Below are positions 7,271 through 7,836 of a stretch of 7,836 nucleotides of DNA, in pieces; the stretch's first letter is position 1, and each line of letters begins with the position of its first letter. The notes under the pieces are model-generated. The model was not told the origin of the DNA and did not search any database. It saw only the letters and a program-made list of their open reading frames with translations. The stretch lies in contig JAOAAM010000515.1 in NCBI GenBank assembly GCA_026418875.1, positions 1 through 7,836 of the forward strand, given 5' to 3'. The position numbers and the translations under genes were made by a program. The DNA is from Gemmataceae bacterium (GTDB taxonomy: Bacteria > Planctomycetota > Planctomycetia > Gemmatales > Gemmataceae).

Positions 7271-7555
7271 TCACATCGAGGCGCAGGGTTCATGTTCGGC
7301 CGCCGAGATCCGCATTTGATTGTTGTGCAGCAGTTCCTTCTCGGCCTCGAGCCAGAAGCAAACCCCATCGCCTGGTGGACAACCGGCGGCGACCCACTTG
7401 TGATACGCCAGAACGCGGATCTCGTCTTGCGTGGGCTGGCAGGGCCGAGCCGGTTGTTCGGCGAAGGCTTCCGCCAGTGATTCCACAGTGGCCATGGCAT
7501 CCACCACCGGAGTGTCCGCGGGACGAGCGGGCACCAGGGACTTCACAGCGTTCAT
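7271..7555 (-). CDS. DUF2934 family small protein
   Basis: A 94-residue protein of unknown function. Residues about 44-76 match the short DUF2934 pattern: an initial DEIRVLAYHKW, then AAGCPPGD, then FWLEAEKEL (key residues Arg47, Ala50, Tyr51, Trp54, Gly58, Trp68, Glu70, Glu72). The N-terminal 40 residues are low-similarity and rich in Ala and Pro; no signal peptide or membrane segment is seen. The start at 7555 is set by a very strong Shine-Dalgarno sequence (AAGGAGG at 7567-7561, 5 bases before ATG); the frame extends further upstream without homology. It converges on the stress protein gene and ends at its own terminator-like hairpin. DUF2934 proteins are common as short orphan genes; no biochemical role is established that I know of. 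Confidence 0.82.
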   Translation of the reverse strand: MNAVKSLVPARPADTPVVDAMATVESLAEAFAEQPARPCQPTQDEIRVLAYHKWVAAGCPPGDGVCFWLEAEKELLHNNQMRISAAEHEPCASM

Positions 7556-7817
7556 GGTTTCCTCCTTTCGCTGGGTGCGTCCTCGAAGAGTGACAGGCCG
7601 CGGCTTCTCGCCACGCCTCCACGTCGCTGAAATCCATCCCCTCTCGCATCGTATCGCCAGCGGCGGGGGGTCTGCAACGCTCGTCCTCGACTGACGGCCC
7701 GCAGTCACTGGCCCAAGCCGCACGACAAAGCAAGTCCCGCGCCACGATCGCTTCGAGCCATCCTGCCACCGGGGTCGTCGTCATGTCCAAGTCGGCTTGG
7801 CCCTGCGCGTAAGGGAC
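7556..7817. other. Region upstream of the DUF2934 gene without a recognisable gene
   Basis: Nothing here resembles a known protein. One minus-strand frame is open from the adapter junction through the DUF2934 start, but its translation has no recognisable motif and its apparent first residues come from adapter bases. A weak minus-strand promoter match is TTGCAG at 7677-7672, 18 bases, then TACGAT at 7653-7648. That would give a leader of roughly 85 bases to ATG at 7555. This is a suggestion only, since GC-rich DNA yields many such matches. Confidence 0.5.
7561..7567 (-). promoter_or_regulatory. Strong ribosome binding site of the DUF2934 gene
   Basis: On the minus strand AAGGAGG ends 5 bases before ATG at 7555. 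It is the best Shine-Dalgarno match in the window and decides the start against the longer frame that opens at 7723. Confidence 0.75.
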
Positions 7818-7836
7818 CTGTCTCTTATACACATCT
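7818..7836. other. Nextera/Tn5 mosaic-end adapter remnant at contig end
   Basis: The last 19 bases, CTGTCTCTTATACACATCT, are identical to the transposase mosaic-end read-through used in Nextera-type libraries. They are not part of the genome. In reverse they generate the well-known false protein start containing YKRQ. True sequence stops at about 7817. Confidence 0.97.

Noticed and set aside
7290..7832. Minus-strand open frame of 180 codons starting with YKRQ-type residues
   Set aside because: Its start is made of adapter sequence and its second half is out of frame with the DUF2934 gene, which has the strong ribosome binding site.
1..7836. CRISPR array, tRNA, rRNA, insertion sequence or phage genes
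   Set aside because: I saw no regularly spaced repeats, no RNA-gene signatures, and no transposase or integrase motifs on either strand.

Overview
The window reads as GC-rich bacterial DNA holding two divergent operons of low-potential redox metabolism, then a small stress-type gene pair near a contig end. Taxonomy is inference only. The UspA protein and the PFOR plus dihydroorotate-dehydrogenase-like pair resemble planctomycete (Gemmata-like) or cyanobacterial genes. I lean towards a planctomycete, with low certainty.

Layout. On the minus strand, running leftward from 1711, hoxE (1211-1711) overlaps hoxF (1-1214), which is cut by the left edge. They encode the NADH/FMN diaphorase side of a bidirectional, HoxEFUYH-type NAD-linked [NiFe] hydrogenase. 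The hydrogenase subunits themselves would lie beyond the left edge and are not seen. A 406-bp divergent intergenic region (1712-2117) carries two adjacent dyads and short repeats. On the plus strand, nifJ (2118-5687), a complete homodimeric pyruvate:ferredoxin oxidoreductase, overlaps by ATGA a dihydroorotate-dehydrogenase-like flavoprotein (5684-6691). A single-domain, ATP-binding type universal stress protein (6733-7182) follows after 41 bp. A convergent minus-strand gene for a 94-residue DUF2934 protein (7271-7555) has a strong ribosome binding site and a terminator-like hairpin after its stop. Positions 7556-7817 hold no recognisable gene.

The last 19 bases (7818-7836) match the Nextera/Tn5 mosaic-end read-through sequence. 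They are adapter, not genome.

How the genes may work together (inference). PFOR oxidises pyruvate to acetyl-CoA and CO2 and reduces ferredoxin or flavodoxin. The Hox diaphorase connects NAD(H), and in cyanobacteria reportedly ferredoxin/flavodoxin, to H2. The layout suggests a fermentative or micro-oxic electron-disposal island: pyruvate to ferredoxin to NADH or H2. The DHODH-like protein lacks the recognisable catalytic-base motif of true pyrimidine enzymes and is translationally tied to PFOR. It is the least understood part of the window.
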